This document shows positions 45,961 to 58,893 of a DNA stretch of 64,000 nucleotides, in pieces (the stretch's first letter is position 1; every line of letters begins with the position of its first letter). The stretch comes from Undaria pinnatifida. Lineage: Eukaryota > Sar > Phaeophyceae > Laminariales > Alariaceae. The notes beneath the pieces were generated by a model. The model searched no databases, was not told the origin of the DNA, and saw only the letters and a program-made list of their open reading frames with translations. Location of the stretch: positions 1,537,343 to 1,601,342 of the forward strand of contig JABAKD010000023.1 in NCBI GenBank assembly GCA_012845835.1, given 5' to 3'. The position numbers and the translations under genes are program-made.

Positions 45961-48900
45961 CTATTGTTGCAAATGTCGCGATACTCACGCAACTCTGGGA
46001 GCGGCAAGATAGATTTGGTAATTAGACGTTTTTAAAACTCACCTGCGAGGCGGACGTTCTTTTTTTTTGGTAGTCTAACGGGATCAAATACGTAACGAAA
46101 ACGTCATTGTTGGTAAAGTTTATGGGGACCGCACGGTACAGATATCAAAATATTTTGGGCACATTGAAACATCGTTTTTTTTCAACATGGAGGTTAGATT
46201 GACCTTGTTTTTCAGCGCTTGAATGGCCTACCTGTGGGTCATGTATAGGTCTCTCTCCGTGCTTGTTTTGGTATCAATGTCAACACCGTCCGCTTTGAGT
46301 ACTCCTGGGAAATATTGTGTAGGCGTGGGTGGTGTAAAGCGTGTACTAGAATGTTAGCCGAGTGAGACGAGCTATGCAAGAAAACTCGTGCATCTACATG
46401 TGACGAGCAGAATACCCATCCATTGACAGTAGCTCATCGGTTCGTCTTCGTGCAAAGCGCTCTAATGCATTAGGTAGTTGAAACACGGACGTGAGGGATA
46501 GGCATACAGTTGGCGGTATGAGGGCAGCACATACGTAAATGGTTATATACCCCTCGATATAAACTTTGTTGGTATTGGTGGGCCCTCACTGGGCCATCGC
46601 TTTCGAATGTCTCTAACGTTATTGTGGTTTGCCGCTGAATAACGTGGAGTTTGTATGGTGCATTTGGCGTCTATGTATGAGGTGGATTTCGCTCCAATGC
46701 CCGCCAGGTTTAAACGGGCGTTATCATGGCGTCGTCGTGAAGTAACATCGCGTGCTTAACTTGTTCATGACATACAGAAAGGCTGTATTTCGGCCACCTT
46801 CGAAAATATGCGTTCAAATGGACTAAGTCAAGAACGAGGAATTGACGTGGCGAGAGTAAACGGGTGATTCTTATCGATGAAGAGGAAATGGGATCTTGTA
46901 GAGGAGCAAGTCGTTATCGTGGGCAAGAAAGCACCCCCTTTCCCGTGCTTTGACGAATGTTGGTGACAACGCAGATTCGTGCCGCAAGTCGTCGCAATAT
47001 GAGATTGGTGTCACAAGTCGAAGGCTACGATACAACTATACAATACAACAATGACTTCAATATTTTCGTCGCAAGCGTACCATTGTGGGCACAACTGTGC
47101 TTGGTGGGTCATCGTGCTCCCGCATATATATTTACTCGTTTACACCATGGAATATACTAGAAACCCAAACATTTGATATTGGCCCCTTTGATCAAATCCA
47201 CGGCTCATGCCCATAAAAAACAATACAAACCAATACGTAATGCTCTGATGAAAGATTCACCGATCGAATCTGCTGTTGCCGCTATATACGACACCGTCGG
47301 CAGTGTGTTATACTGCACAACATTCTGACAAGTGGGAACTCTCGAATCATGTGTCAAGTTGCAACTATTCCGCGAACTCCGAACGACGTGGGTTGAGCAC
47401 AGTCTTTAAGGCGTCACGAACCCACTTCCGGCACCAGAATTTGGTTATTCACCGATAACAAGGCCGGTTGGTGCTCTAAGAACAATATTGACTACTACAC
47501 CTTCATCGGACGAAAATAGCGCCGAACGGGCTACGCGCACCACGATAGAGGAGCTTGAGATCTCTCGCAAACATTGACTTGGAGAAACCTAAACCGCTTC
47601 CGGATGAACAGACCCCACGCTATAGGTATTCATCGAGCATCATGAACCAAAATGGGTTATTTCCGAAGATTGTGAACTGAGAAAAACCCGTCATCCATAA
47701 AATCAATTGAGACGAAAAGAGCTGCCTCTGTCGTAGCGAGTGTCGGAAGGTTGTCGAAGACACCCAACATGGGCGTCTACCGGTGCCCCATCGGGTGCAA
47801 ATCGCCCTCCCTTAGCCACGTATGTAGGCTACACTGTATGAAATAGCAGACGGGCATCGAACAAAAATCTGTCTCACATTTTACGCACGGTGGGCACGAG
47901 CCCATGCCCTTGTGACATGCCGAGCACACAGCTAGTCTCCTTGGGCAGGTGACGCTGGACAATCCTACAATTCGAACGCGGCGGTCAATCAAGCAGGGCA
48001 CACGCTGCCGACACGGAATTTGGGCATGCAGCATAGGTTTCGACGCTGTCGTACCAATAAGCTTGACACTTCCTACATCCGCCATACCCGGGAAAGCTGG
48101 AGCAACGTCTTTTCGTTCAGGAATCTTTAATCCGGACAAAGGAGTTGGGAGTTTAGTTGTTGCTGTATCTGATACCTTATGAAATGCACTTGGATGAAAT
48201 CAACCCAGACATGCTTTCTGTCGCCAGTAGCATCGCCAAAGCTCTCCACACTAGCACCTACATTTGCGGCCCATCCTCCGGAGCACCAAACACAACATGT
48301 CGATTTTTCTGGTGGATGACGGGAGAAAACACGGTAACGCCAACCGTTCTACGTGGCGTCGCAGGGAAAATGAACGCTAATTTCAGTTCGTACTATCTCG
48401 TAGACCATGCCCTACTTCCCATCGGCGAGGAACTTTGTATTGGTGACCTCGTTCCCGTGCCATTTAATGCGTGCATGGGTTGAGTCCCATTGTACAGTGA
48501 CCTTGAATAGAAAAAAACTTCGCTCACTGCGTAGGTTTGAGTACGGCGCATCTCGTGCAGGTCACACCCGTGGAAAGACGAATAGACCGGATCGTGACAG
48601 AAGCCTGCCGTCCGTTACCTTTGGCGAGTTTGTTCATTTCTGCGCCTGGACCTGGCCGTGTGTAAGACTCCGGCTGTCATGCACCGTATACGTAGGGCGT
48701 GCGCTGATTCCGTAAGATAAAGAAGCTCTAAACGCGATAGGGGAAGAAGCCAAACTCGTGTCGATTATGTTGTTTTTTCCGGAAGTAAATTGCTAATTCA
48801 CTCTGTTCTGCTCTGGCAGCAGCTCGTTAACCGCTAGCCGAGCCTCGAGATGATTATAGACGCACACGGTCCGTAAATTGAGGTTTTTGTGTGCCAATTT

Positions 48901-49138
48901 GTTTGCACTGTGTCAAATTATCCGGTAAATTTCATATTCTATTTTTTTGGCATTTTCTTGCTTCCACTCGATGCTACGTGGACGAGACAGGACGACGAGA
49001 AGCATTTACCTGGGAAAGTTCAACCGTATGTATGCGCTTTGAGGAGCGGATTAAGCGTTTTCTCCACCTTAACGTAATTTACTGGTTGTCTTCGCCGTCT
49101 ACCAAGGGTGAAGAGGAATCATTATTCACGGAGTCGAC
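45961..49138. other. Gene-poor interval with two unassigned open frames
   Basis: No known domain was seen. A minus-strand frame at 47,777-48,139 (120 codons) is Cys-rich, with CPRRLAVCSACHKGMGSCPP and then CVKCETDFC, so it could bind zinc. A plus-strand frame at 48,157-48,483 (108 codons) has protein-like wording such as DMLSVASSIAKALHTSTYIC. Neither has clear splice sites or a family match, and their relation to each other is unknown. Confidence 0.3.
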
Positions 49139-49378
49139 GATCAAGGCTAAAGTAGACGGGTACCCCCAACTTTCACTACCGGCTGAAAAGCCAAATATGG
49201 GTATAAAAAAGCCAAAAAAAGGTATACCTTTAGTGCTACACCCTGTTTTGCCTCTGACCCGTTAAGGCAAATTAGGGGTACCCCCCTGCCGTAGCCTTGG
49301 TCATCAGAGGTATACCCTTTTTTGGCTTTGACGCTGGTAGTGAAAATTACGGGGTAACCCCGTGCCGAAGCCTTGATC
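49139..49378 (+). mobile_element. Small inverted-repeat element family M, complete copy (240 bp)
   Basis: It starts GATCAAGGCTAAAGTAGACG and ends GTGCCGAAGCCTTGATC. It is flanked on both sides by CGAC (49,135-49,138 and 49,379-49,382). The inner part contains a second inverted word pair around GGTATACC and a copy of CCCCTGCCGTAGCCTTGGTC, so one element may have been inserted into or duplicated within another. No coding capacity. Confidence 0.8.
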
Positions 49379-49629
49379 CGACGTCACAGTTCGCTTACGT
49401 CGATTTGCTAGTTTCATATATCACCCTTGATGTAGTTCCTTTGGCATACTTGGCATACTTCCAACACAACTGGTCGCAAGCGTTTCCGGGGGGCTATACA
49501 AACCTTCACGTAGATTTTGTAAAGAAGAGGGGGGATTTTCAATCGTTTTAATGAGTGCTTTGAGTAGTCAGGCGTTTCGCGGGGCGGGGGAGTTAGAGTA
49601 ATATAGGAAGGTGGGTGCTGGTTTGCCTA

Positions 49630-50245
49630 TGATTGAGCCCCTATAGCACCCCTTTTGTAGTGACACCCATGATACAGACCATAATATATATTTCTTTCCA
49701 TCGATATATAACAATGTCACCGGTGATAGAGCACCTATATCAATTTTTGAGTGCTCCCTACATCAGAAATTTTCGGGAAAAACATGTTCCAAAAAAGTTT
49801 GTCCCTATAGTTTTAGGCCGGCTATATCACCGTTGGTAAATATGTAGATTTTCAGGTGTTTATCGTCAAGCTTTTTTGTGGATGATTTCAATCATCAAGC
49901 GATTCGTGGTGAGAGGGGGGGATAATATTTCGGGGGAGTGGGGGGCTATATCAACGTTGATACAGTGCATCGGGGGGAGGGTGGGCTTGGAACAGTATAT
50001 CGGGGGGGGGGGGGGGGGGGGGGTTCTGTATAAACCTTTATTCAGTGTGTCGAGGGGAGGGGGGCTGTATCGCCCTTGCTGTAGTGTATCGTGCGAGGGG
50101 GGGACTGTAATGCCCCTAATACCGTGCACGTGAAAGGGGGCTATATCCCCCTCATCATGCAGAATCAAGTGGGGTTTATTTCACACCTTACACAGTGTAT
50201 CGAAGTGGGGAGGGGCTATATCACCGTTGAGAATATATACTCGGC
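49630..50245 (+). repeat. G-rich minisatellite, degenerate unit of about 45-50 bp
   Basis: A repeating phrase of the form GGGGGGCTATATCACCGTTG followed by A/GTACAGTGTATCG recurs with variation at about 49,640, 49,815, 49,947, 50,025, 50,075, 50,140 and 50,210. It includes a G-run of more than 15 bases at about 49,999-50,022. The array is non-coding. Confidence 0.7.
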
Positions 50246-50435
50246 TCCATCGCGGTCAAGGTGGTGCTCGAGACCGAGGCTTCCCCAAAACGTGACAGGG
50301 CCAATGAGGGTGTGTGTGGTGACGACCTTACTCGTGCGTAAAACTGGCGCTCAGGAATGGTCGTGCCGGCGGTGGCAACCAGCCACAAGGTGAAAAAAGT
50401 TCCCCTTGGAATTTTTTAACGCGCCAGTTTTGCGG

Positions 50436-50503
50436 GCGGACGCAGTGTCGCATCACCAACGCAGCAGCCTTGCATGCGCACGCAGTGTCGCATCACCGAC
50501 GCG
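50436..50503 (+). repeat. Two direct copies of a 25-bp word, 40 bp apart
   Basis: CGCAGTGTCGCATCACCAAC at 50,441 and CGCAGTGTCGCATCACCGAC at 50,481, with flanking GCGG/GCGC similarity. Confidence 0.75.
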
Positions 50504-50636
50504 GAAAGCGTGCGGCGCGTATTGAAGAGAGAACAGAGGATCAAACCCACGTGAGTTAGCACCAAAGTCGAAAAAGAGATGGAAGTGGCGTGTCAGGACT
50601 GCTGCCCCTTCACATTGGAATTAGGCTAGAATCGGG

Positions 50637-51640
50637 ATGGCCGAAGGGAGACCGAGAGGGGGAAACAGTCATTCTGGAAAAATCAGGGGGTGGAATGGAG
50701 GAAATTGGATGCTCGGAAAACAAGCGGGAGATGCAGGAAGATTTGAAGGCCTGCTCATGAAATTGGCACAGATGCAAGGGATAGGTCGAGATCAGGGAAA
50801 TTCGATATGGGTACGTACACCGTTCGCACACGTGCTTTCGAGGGGACGAACGGCATAGGCCAAGCCGAAGTGATGCTGAATAATTGCGAGGACGCAGGTT
50901 GTGATCTCGTAGGATTGCAAGAGGTGAGGGGCAATGGACAGTGTGATTTTACGGCGGCGGGGTATGTTGTGTTTTTCTCAGGAGCAAACGTTGGAAAACA
51001 CGAAAAGAAGGGGAACCACGGGGTAGGCTTAGCTGTTAAATAGTATATTGTTGCAGAGATGAATAAGGACGACGTCGCGGTTGAGTGTATCAGTGCTAGG
51101 TTGATGAAGATTCGCATCCAACTCGAAGGGAAATCTAACGGTGTGTCATTCAATGTAGGCTATGCTCCCACTCTCGACAAGAACACCAGCGAAATTGATT
51201 ACTTTTGGAGTTCACACTTGACGAGGTGTACCCAGTAGGGACCACCTCTTTGTTCTCATAGACGCAATTGCTCGTACAGGCATGAGATGCATCCGGTGGA
51301 CCGGCAGCAAGGTATTGGGTGCATGCGAGCGTGACGATCTGAAAGACAACGGAGAACGACATTTGACTCACGCAACCGATAACAACCTCGTCCTCCTTAA
51401 CACGAACTCTGCTACACCTGCTCGAGGTATATGGTACACATCTCAGACCCATAACCGAGGAAATGCCCAGTACAGTCTTGACTACATACTGACACGGTAA
51501 GCAGATATACGACTGGTAGGTAATGTCACTGTTCGGATGCCGCCCAGGGTAAACGCTGAGTGGACCACAACCTCGTAATCGGACATACTGGCCTTTTGCG
51601 CTGCATCGCACGAAGTAATCGAAAGAGAGTCATCAAAGAC
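50637..51640 (+). pseudogene. Non-LTR retrotransposon endonuclease fragment
   Basis: Frames in series encode an exonuclease-endonuclease-phosphatase fold: GTYTVRTRAFEGTNGIGQAE, then CDLVGLQEVRGNGQCDF with the catalytic Glu (50,807-51,043, ending in TAG), then VSFNVGYAPTLDKN, then DHLFVLIDAIARTGMR where DAN is expected, then LVLLNTNSATPARGIWYT and YSLDYILTR (to 51,500). The final VDHNLVIGHTGL lies in another frame near 51,560. Stops near 51,041, 51,236 and 51,498 and a frame change break it. The expected catalytic Asn is Ile. No reverse transcriptase follows, so this is an endonuclease-only relic. The upstream frame at 50,637 may belong to it. Confidence 0.8.
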
Positions 51641-52130
51641 CGGCGAACTATATATCTACACAGATTAAAACCGGCGCATTCGTCTGTGTGAGTCCCATAC
51701 ATAATGCCTCGTCCTAGAATGACCTCGTTATTGCCAGTAGATTTGGTACAGTCCGCATCAGTGTACTCGTTAGCCGAAAAGTTGACAACGGTTGGAGATT
51801 ATGTCGATGGTACTACGGCCGTAGCACGCCAGGAGTACATGGATGTTGCGGTGTGGAGATCGCAGCCATCGACGCGTGCATTATGTTCGCATCCGTGTTG
51901 TGTAATTTGTTTGGTTTGTTGTGAAGTGAACTGGTAACCAGAGGATTTAATTTTCGAAGAAGAAATCGCCGTGTGTGCAGCATCAATGCTAAAGAAATGC
52001 AGCTGACGTTACAGTGCCAACGATGAACGCGTATTTATCCCGGCTGTCTCCATTTGTAACAATATTGACGGATGCTAACTGAGGGAAAGTGCCGGAGGTT
52101 CACTTGGTGAGGTTAACAGGGTGACCTCTG
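51641..52130. other. Possible LINE tail and unassigned DNA
   Basis: The frame at 51,704-51,937 (AEKLTTVGDYVDGTTAVARQ) could be further LINE-derived linker sequence, but no motif confirms it. Confidence 0.3.
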
Positions 52131-52414
52131 AATCAAAGCAACGTTAGGGGGGGGGGGGGGGGCTTACATTTTACCGCTGGGTTTGATTCACTCTCAAGAG
52201 GGACTATTTTTACCCCACTACCAAAAACACTTAGGTCAACATTTTTTGGGCGAAGATACCCATTTTGCGACGAATTCAGATCGTAACACTTAAGCAGCGA
52301 TAACAAGATCGATTTCAAACGCACAAGGGGGTCACTCGCGCAAGTCACCCCGATCCACTGATATTTTTTTACCGAAAAGTAACCGCCCCGCCGTAGGTTT
52401 GATCTTCGCTCTGT
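52131..52414 (+). repeat. Degenerate copy of small element family M
   Basis: It begins GAATCAAAGCAACGTTAGGG and ends CGCCGTAGGTTTGATC, an imperfect inverted pair of family M type. It also contains GGTCACTCGCGCAAGTCACC as in the other copies. No clear target-site duplication was seen. A run of about 15 G lies at 52,147-52,162. Confidence 0.6.
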
Positions 52415-54100
52415 ACAAGAGCTATCGATTACACTAGTGACTGAAATGTACACCGTGACGCACTCTGGCATTGATGCAGCTATTAGGTGCACGCTATACT
52501 TCAGGTTGTTACGTCACCCACAAGCAACCCGTCTGCTGGGAGGTGTAGGTTCGTGTTCGTAGAAGCCTCTGCTCGTATCGACAGGCATAAGTGGGTACTA
52601 AGTCTGGAACAGAACTCCCGAAAGGTTTCTTAAAACGTTACATTGCAGATTGTACATCTTGTATCCTGAGTGAATAACACACGCCCACCTCCGTGCTCGG
52701 ACCTGCGCATAAACCTATGAATTTACAGACCCGCACATCGCAGCGAGGTCAGATGTGCATGGAGTAGGCGTGGTAATCGACGCAAGTATGCCCTTGCTGC
52801 AGCAATATCAATGAGCCCCCAACCACGAAATCGGGGTCGGGTAAGAGAACTGGATAATGGAATCCAGACTTTGCCGCAGGTTTCGTCTGCCTCCGGCAAA
52901 GTCTGCCTCCGCCAAGATCTCCCCCTGTGCTACGTTGCAGATGAACCTTGCACACATCACGGAGCTCTTGGAAACCTGCTGCTGAAGGTATCGCCCAAAT
53001 TGATGCATACGCGTGTGGGGAAGTATATCTCGGTGTTATCCAAAGTCCAAAACCTCAACTAAAACAACAGTTGTTACCAGGGGAGTGCTTATCGTTGTCG
53101 GGTACGGTAAAATTACACCCTCCGTCGAACTTCGTGTCTCGTTTTCATCGTCATATGTGCATTCTGTGGTGGACGAGCATGTTCCGACGTCGTGGCTGCA
53201 GTCCTCGTTGAAAGAGAAGGGCTCTACATTTTGGCAGGAAGGAGTATCCACCCTTTCAAAATAGAATTTCATACAGGTTTCGTCCACACAAAGGATTCAA
53301 CCGGTATTTCCCGCATCCACGTCGAATGCAAATATTCCGATACCATCAACATTGAAAAGTGTGGAACATTCGTTGAATGCCACCAATGTGAATTCTGCTG
53401 AAGTATATGCTAGGACTTCATTGTAAGTAAGGTTGGTACGATGAGCGACCGTAGGAAAAGAAAGAAAAGGAAAAATAATCACAAGGGGCGGGTAAGGATT
53501 CGCGAGGAGGGAAGGGGCAAGATTGAGAAAGCAAAAGAAACAGCATGGTCGTAGCCGCCACGCTGGCTGTAATTAGCGGACGCAAAACGGACAATGGCGT
53601 GTGTTTCACAGTTGTCACCCGTACGATGTAAGCAGACGCATGCTACGACGAGAGTGGTGCACCTAGGGCTCCATACTCGAGACTAAGCTCTTTCATCATT
53701 TGGGCTGATCAATGATCTGCATATCAGCTTGTTGGTATTCGAACGGTTTTCTATTGGTGATAATTAGTTTCCATGATACATCGAGTTTTCAAGTTATCTT
53801 CCGAATGAGACATGTACATATGGGTGTGAACTCACATGGGGGGGGGGGAGGGGGGGGGGGGGGGTGTCCGCCACACCGAACTTAGCAGTTACAGCACGAA
53901 GCTTATTCCGATACACGCTAGACTGCGGACATTATCAGGAACGGCCTGCAAAAAATCGGGGCAACGAACCATATGGTAGTGTGAAGTCCGGCAGCAGATA
54001 TTTCAATTGATGTGATCCATAAATTTACACAAAAATCTGAATTGCGTTGCATAAACCATCAACACCATGTCTTAGTTTATAGAAGCTGGAGTCTCCTGTG
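52415..54100. other. Unassigned DNA with protein-like short frames
   Basis: Between about 53,080 and 53,422 plus-strand frames read TPSVELRVSFSSSYVHSVVD and, after a possible acceptor at 53,276, PVFPASTSNANIPIPSTL up to a donor-like GTAAGT at 53,423. These could be exons of an unknown gene but show no named domain. A G-run interrupted once lies at about 53,839-53,863. Confidence 0.3.
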
Positions 54101-54293
54101 GTTGGATACTACAGGGTTGTTCGTGACATAACCGTCAATAGTAGCTAACGCAAAACATAACGATTGTTGATTTCGAATATTGACCGTACGTACCTATAGT
54201 TGGCTACTGCAGGATTGTTTGTGACATAACCGTCATTACCTGCTAACGCAAAACATAACGATCGTTGATTTCGAATATTGATTGTACGTACCC
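54101..54293 (+). repeat. Tandem duplication of a 98-bp unit
   Basis: Copy one at 54,101-54,198 and copy two at 54,199-54,293 share GTGACATAACCGTCA, GCTAACGCAAAACATAACGA and GTTGATTTCGAATATTGA. No gene was seen in it. Confidence 0.9.
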
Positions 54294-57200
54294 ACCAACC
54301 TACGCTCGAAGGGGGGCAGGGACAAGGAAAAATGCTGAGGGCTGACCCGCACAAATTCCGTTGAAGTACCCGAACGCGCGCAAGTCACCTATCACTCCAT
54401 CCGGCACATACGTCGTGTACGCCGACCCCCCGTCATTAGAAAAGTTATCGTTGTGTTTACCGGCGCATTTCTCTCAATTGATGGCTCCTATCGTACTTGT
54501 ACTTGCAACTCTAAGTCATACATGTATGCGCCATACCAACACACGCTCGTCGCCCTGTTCTCTTTTTGCATTTCATATGCAGGCACGAATACCAGCTGTG
54601 AGGTAAGCAACATGACACTCCTTTTGACCTTATCACGTCAGTTGGATGCTAACTGACCTTGTATGGGTTTGCGGCGTGCACGTTATTCCTGCTCACGGTC
54701 CTCGCACCATACTTCCTCTGCTCGCACACATCACAGCCTGCAACACCACCCTTGATACCGCTTGCCACACAACTCTCTTCGATATCTATTCATGATCCTC
54801 TGAAACGCCCGTCGTCTGTATTTCTTGCTGACAGCAGATTGTATCGCCTCTCTCGACAACGCCCCGGGCGATCTATATATAGTACAGGCCACGGCCCCAC
54901 GACTTGTCTTTATAGAACAGTTTCCGTGGAACGCCCATTGCAGACAACTAGCTCTTTTATATTGGTCGTAATCATGCTGTTAACGCATCGCTGTGACAGC
55001 TCCTCCCTGTTTACACTGACTCCCTCATTAGGACCGGGAGGTGTCTGAAACACGTTTCCAAGCTCATGGCTTGATGGCTTGGGTCGAGTCCATTTTTGTG
55101 TGCTTTCTGCCCCTCCGCGTAACCCACGACTACCTAGAACAGGGTAAAAATCGTTCGAAAAGCTTATGTCCTGGTTGAACGTCTCACGATCAAGAAGTAG
55201 GTTTGACCCACTGTATGACCTACGACAATCTCATTCCGATTTTTTTCGTACGCACGAAGCTCATAATCTACATCGTCCCTGTGTTCCCGATTAAAGATTC
55301 AGGCCTCGTACTTTTTTTTTTAGTCTGTAGATCTTGTACTTTGCTTTTAGGCTGCCAAGCCATGTTTTATCACCTTTTGATGAAACGGCGGAGCGATCGT
55401 AGAAACAACTCATGGCTGATTTGCAAAAGGCCCTGGTCCAACATCCGTTCGCACCCAAATCAGTGGCCATTCTACTCTACTTACATGCCGTGTACGACGT
55501 CCTCCAGGTCATTGTGGTCGGTGAGCAACCGACTGCCGACGATAACTCGACGTACCTGTACTCTACTTTGCTACCTGTTACCTCGCTTCTCATTGTTGAA
55601 ATTGTCTCTCGACGCCCACTCGAAACATTTGAATCACGGGTTATATTTCGCTCGTCGAAGTACACATGCCTTGGTTGCCTCTTGGGACTTCTGTTAACAT
55701 CTTGCATCACGCCTGATGCCAACTGTGAACCTCTCGTGTCTACGCGCACACCCCTACTACGCCACGCCCCGCATTGAGTCCCGTGCGTGACCACTGCTGA
55801 AACTTCATCATCCCACCACAGGTACGTACTCCATATCCTCAATCCATTGTCAGTGTTGCGCATATCCATTCGGGCACAGTCGCGCCGTTGATACCAAATA
55901 CTGTGGCGCGCTCCGGGTAAATGTCCTCAATCACCGGGCAGCAATTTAGCATCTACGCTAGCAACTTTGCTCTAGTTTCTTTGAAGGACCGACCCCTCCT
56001 TACAACACTGTCACACTCTGGCTTTAACATATTAACAAACACAGCAACCCATTATATGACGGCCTGCCGTTTATTAACCGTGTATCGGTCCACAACGAAA
56101 CGTGTACCCCACTGCTGAGGCTTGTGTCGGCACTTCACATGACAGTGTAAGCGTTTCGCAATCGCCTTGTATCAGATCGACACAGCCTTTCAGGCCTTGC
56201 TCCGGCCGGTGATACAAGGTCCCCAAAACGGAACACCCATCATCGCACACCGCCCGACGACGGCACCTTGGCCATTGCAGCTGGCGTAAATGCTAAGTAA
56301 CATAGCATTGTGTTTGTCCTGAAATTTGTATATAGTATGACGTAACGACGCCGTTACCGTCGTCTTTGCCTCTGCGAAATTTGCTAGATAACCGAACGTA
56401 GATCGACTCCTTAAAAAACCTATTCAGAAACTACGCCGAGATATAGGTCCTTGCCTCTGCCCAAGCTGCCAATGTTGGAAACAACTTCACACAACCTTAA
56501 CTGGAACATATCTCAACGGAGAACACGTCCCGATTAAACGGCGTACTCTTCTTCGCCTAGGTATGTGACCCATGGAGACACAGGCGCTTTTGCCTATTTC
56601 TCAGACTAAAGCAGGAGTGGAAACGTCGGTTTACACGTCCTGAGTGTAGTCGATTTGACATTGAACCGCTGACAAAATTTTGCGCGGACCCTTGCAACAA
56701 ATGTTACATGCAACGGAGCACAGGCTTCAACAAGACAATTCGATTGGCATCGTAAGCGGGGACCCAGGCCCTTTCCTGTGCGAAAACAACCGAGCAATAA
56801 GCCGTAAGGTCAATATTAACTTGATCGTGGCTTTGCCACCTCACACAATCGGCCACCTACCGCGCCCGAACAATTTCCGGCACAGACGAAAGAGGGCGGC
56901 TTGGCTCGTACCATAAACGAATCGGCTAGTACATACCTGGTACAAGCGCATGAGTGTTCGCTCTTTCTGATGTGTTTAGCGCTCAATGTAACACGGGCAC
57001 CTGTTGGACAGTGCCCCCTCCCTCGAAAGCACCAGCTAAACACAATAAACATGTGTGCGGAATCGCCGGTTGGGTACAAAACAAAGTCCGACACATTAAC
57101 GCTGGCCTCTGCCAGTAGGTATGACACTGGAAGCTAATCCCGACAAAGCATGCATTGAATCACGATCTTGCGGACGATTCAAGCTTAGGAAACGACGCGA

Positions 57201-58893
57201 GCTTCATCACACACCTCTTCGGCACAAAATCACGAAGCAGCCTGTGCCGCGTGCCTCTGTCAAAGCAATCTTCTCTCGCAAACCGCCATTTGACAGCCTA
57301 CGCTAGATGCCTCCACTGCCAAGTAATCAAGCTAATGAAACGGGCCATCCTCCCCCACATGAATAAGGCAAGACCTCGTCCCATTACACTGTTGACTTCC
57401 TTCGCCCGTACACAAAACACATGCTTACAAATACTCCTTCGGTATAGATCCTAAACTGGCTCCTTGGCCCCAACACGTACCGGAATGACTCTCCTCCTGG
57501 CACAACGCTGTATTTGTATTGTGCTTTCCTCTAAAAAAGCAAACAATATATGTCATCATAATATAGGGCGCGTCTCCACACTCATCCATTCGGCACACCA
57601 ATACGAGGGTCCCTTGCACCAGCACCTCCACCGGCTGTAAGGGTCCAACATAACGAACACGTGATATTCTCGATCACTGGATAAACGCCGAAGCTCAACG
57701 GGAAGGAAGGAGGAAAGCGTTTTATGCCCGTACCTTCACCCATGATAAAATCCCACCAAACGGAACACATCGACGTCCTGAATCACCGGGCAAGGGCCGT
57801 TCTTATCGGAGACCTCTTTTTGTCTGAAAATTTTTAATGTTTGTAATTTTTCCAGGGGGAATTTCGGCAATAATCCCGCGGTGTTTTTACCTCAATAGTT
57901 TCACAGGAATGGGAATTGGTAACGTTGCTTGGATAATTTACAGTTACCATTCCCACCAATCCCGGCATCAAACGACACACGTCTTACCCGCATTCGCACA
58001 CAAATCATCACCGTGGAGGTCTTATCCCGTTGTTCCCACCCAACCAATTACCGTGCAAAAAGGCGGACTCCGTATTGTGTGTGCAGTAGTTTCTTGTTTG
58101 TGTGTTTTTTTTATTCAGCGTGTCATTTTTTTTACGTGGGTAGGGGCTGGGAAAATAATGGAATTATCATTGCCTGGAGGTATGTAGCAAATGGCAGCAA
58201 ACAAGAAATAATGGAAGAATATTCAAAAGCACCGAAAACAAAAATCGTCACAATACAGCAGGCTCGTTTGGGTGAGTTCTGTGTTGTCTTTGGTGTATCT
58301 CACACGCCGGAGAAGAAACCACAAACAAAGCAGATTGTTGGTGTGTTGCCGTGGTGACTGGGTACAGCTCGGAATGTACCGTTACTGTCAGTTACCGTGA
58401 TACCAATTTACCAGGGTGTTACCGTGGTGGCTGGATACCGCGCGGAAAATACCGTAATTAATTGCAAGGTACCGGATACCAGTTAGAAAGGAGTTACCAT
58501 TGTGAGTTGTTACCATAATTCCTGTTCGCAATGAATGTGTAAAATAGTTCCCAGAGCGACCTCCGTAAATCTCGATACCTGTGAAACGAGGCATTAAATT
58601 TGGAGGCGTTATGTAGTAATTTTTGTGAAACTCTTTGTCCCCAAAAGCTTCAAATAAAGTTGGCCATCACAAATTTCGGAATCCTGTGGTCGGTTATTAT
58701 TTCGAATGCAGTGCTCCGACAAGCGACATGGCTCGTCGCTGAGGCCGTCGAATAACTGGAAGCGCTGACTACGGCGGTTCAAAATTATGGCCGATGTAAG
58801 AAAGCGGCCTGGGCCTCCGGAGTTCTCATCTTCGAGTCGGACGAAACAACGATCCACATCCTTCCCAATAATCCAGACACGAGGCGCAGAAAC
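54294..58893. other. Gene-poor DNA with faint degenerate repeats
   Basis: No gene was recognised. Related phrases recur loosely: CCTCAATCACCGGGCA (55,925), CCTGAATCACCGGGCAA (57,776), and words like AACGGAGAACACGTCC (56,516). Similar ones continue to 59.8 kb (AACGGAGAAATCTACGTCC, 59,391). This suggests an old, decayed repeat array. Several open frames (for example 55,412-55,777) show no domain. Confidence 0.35.

Noticed and set aside
53839-53863. Telomere-like or origin-like G-run
   Set aside because: It is a nearly pure G-run with no telomeric unit; similar runs are scattered through repeat arms.
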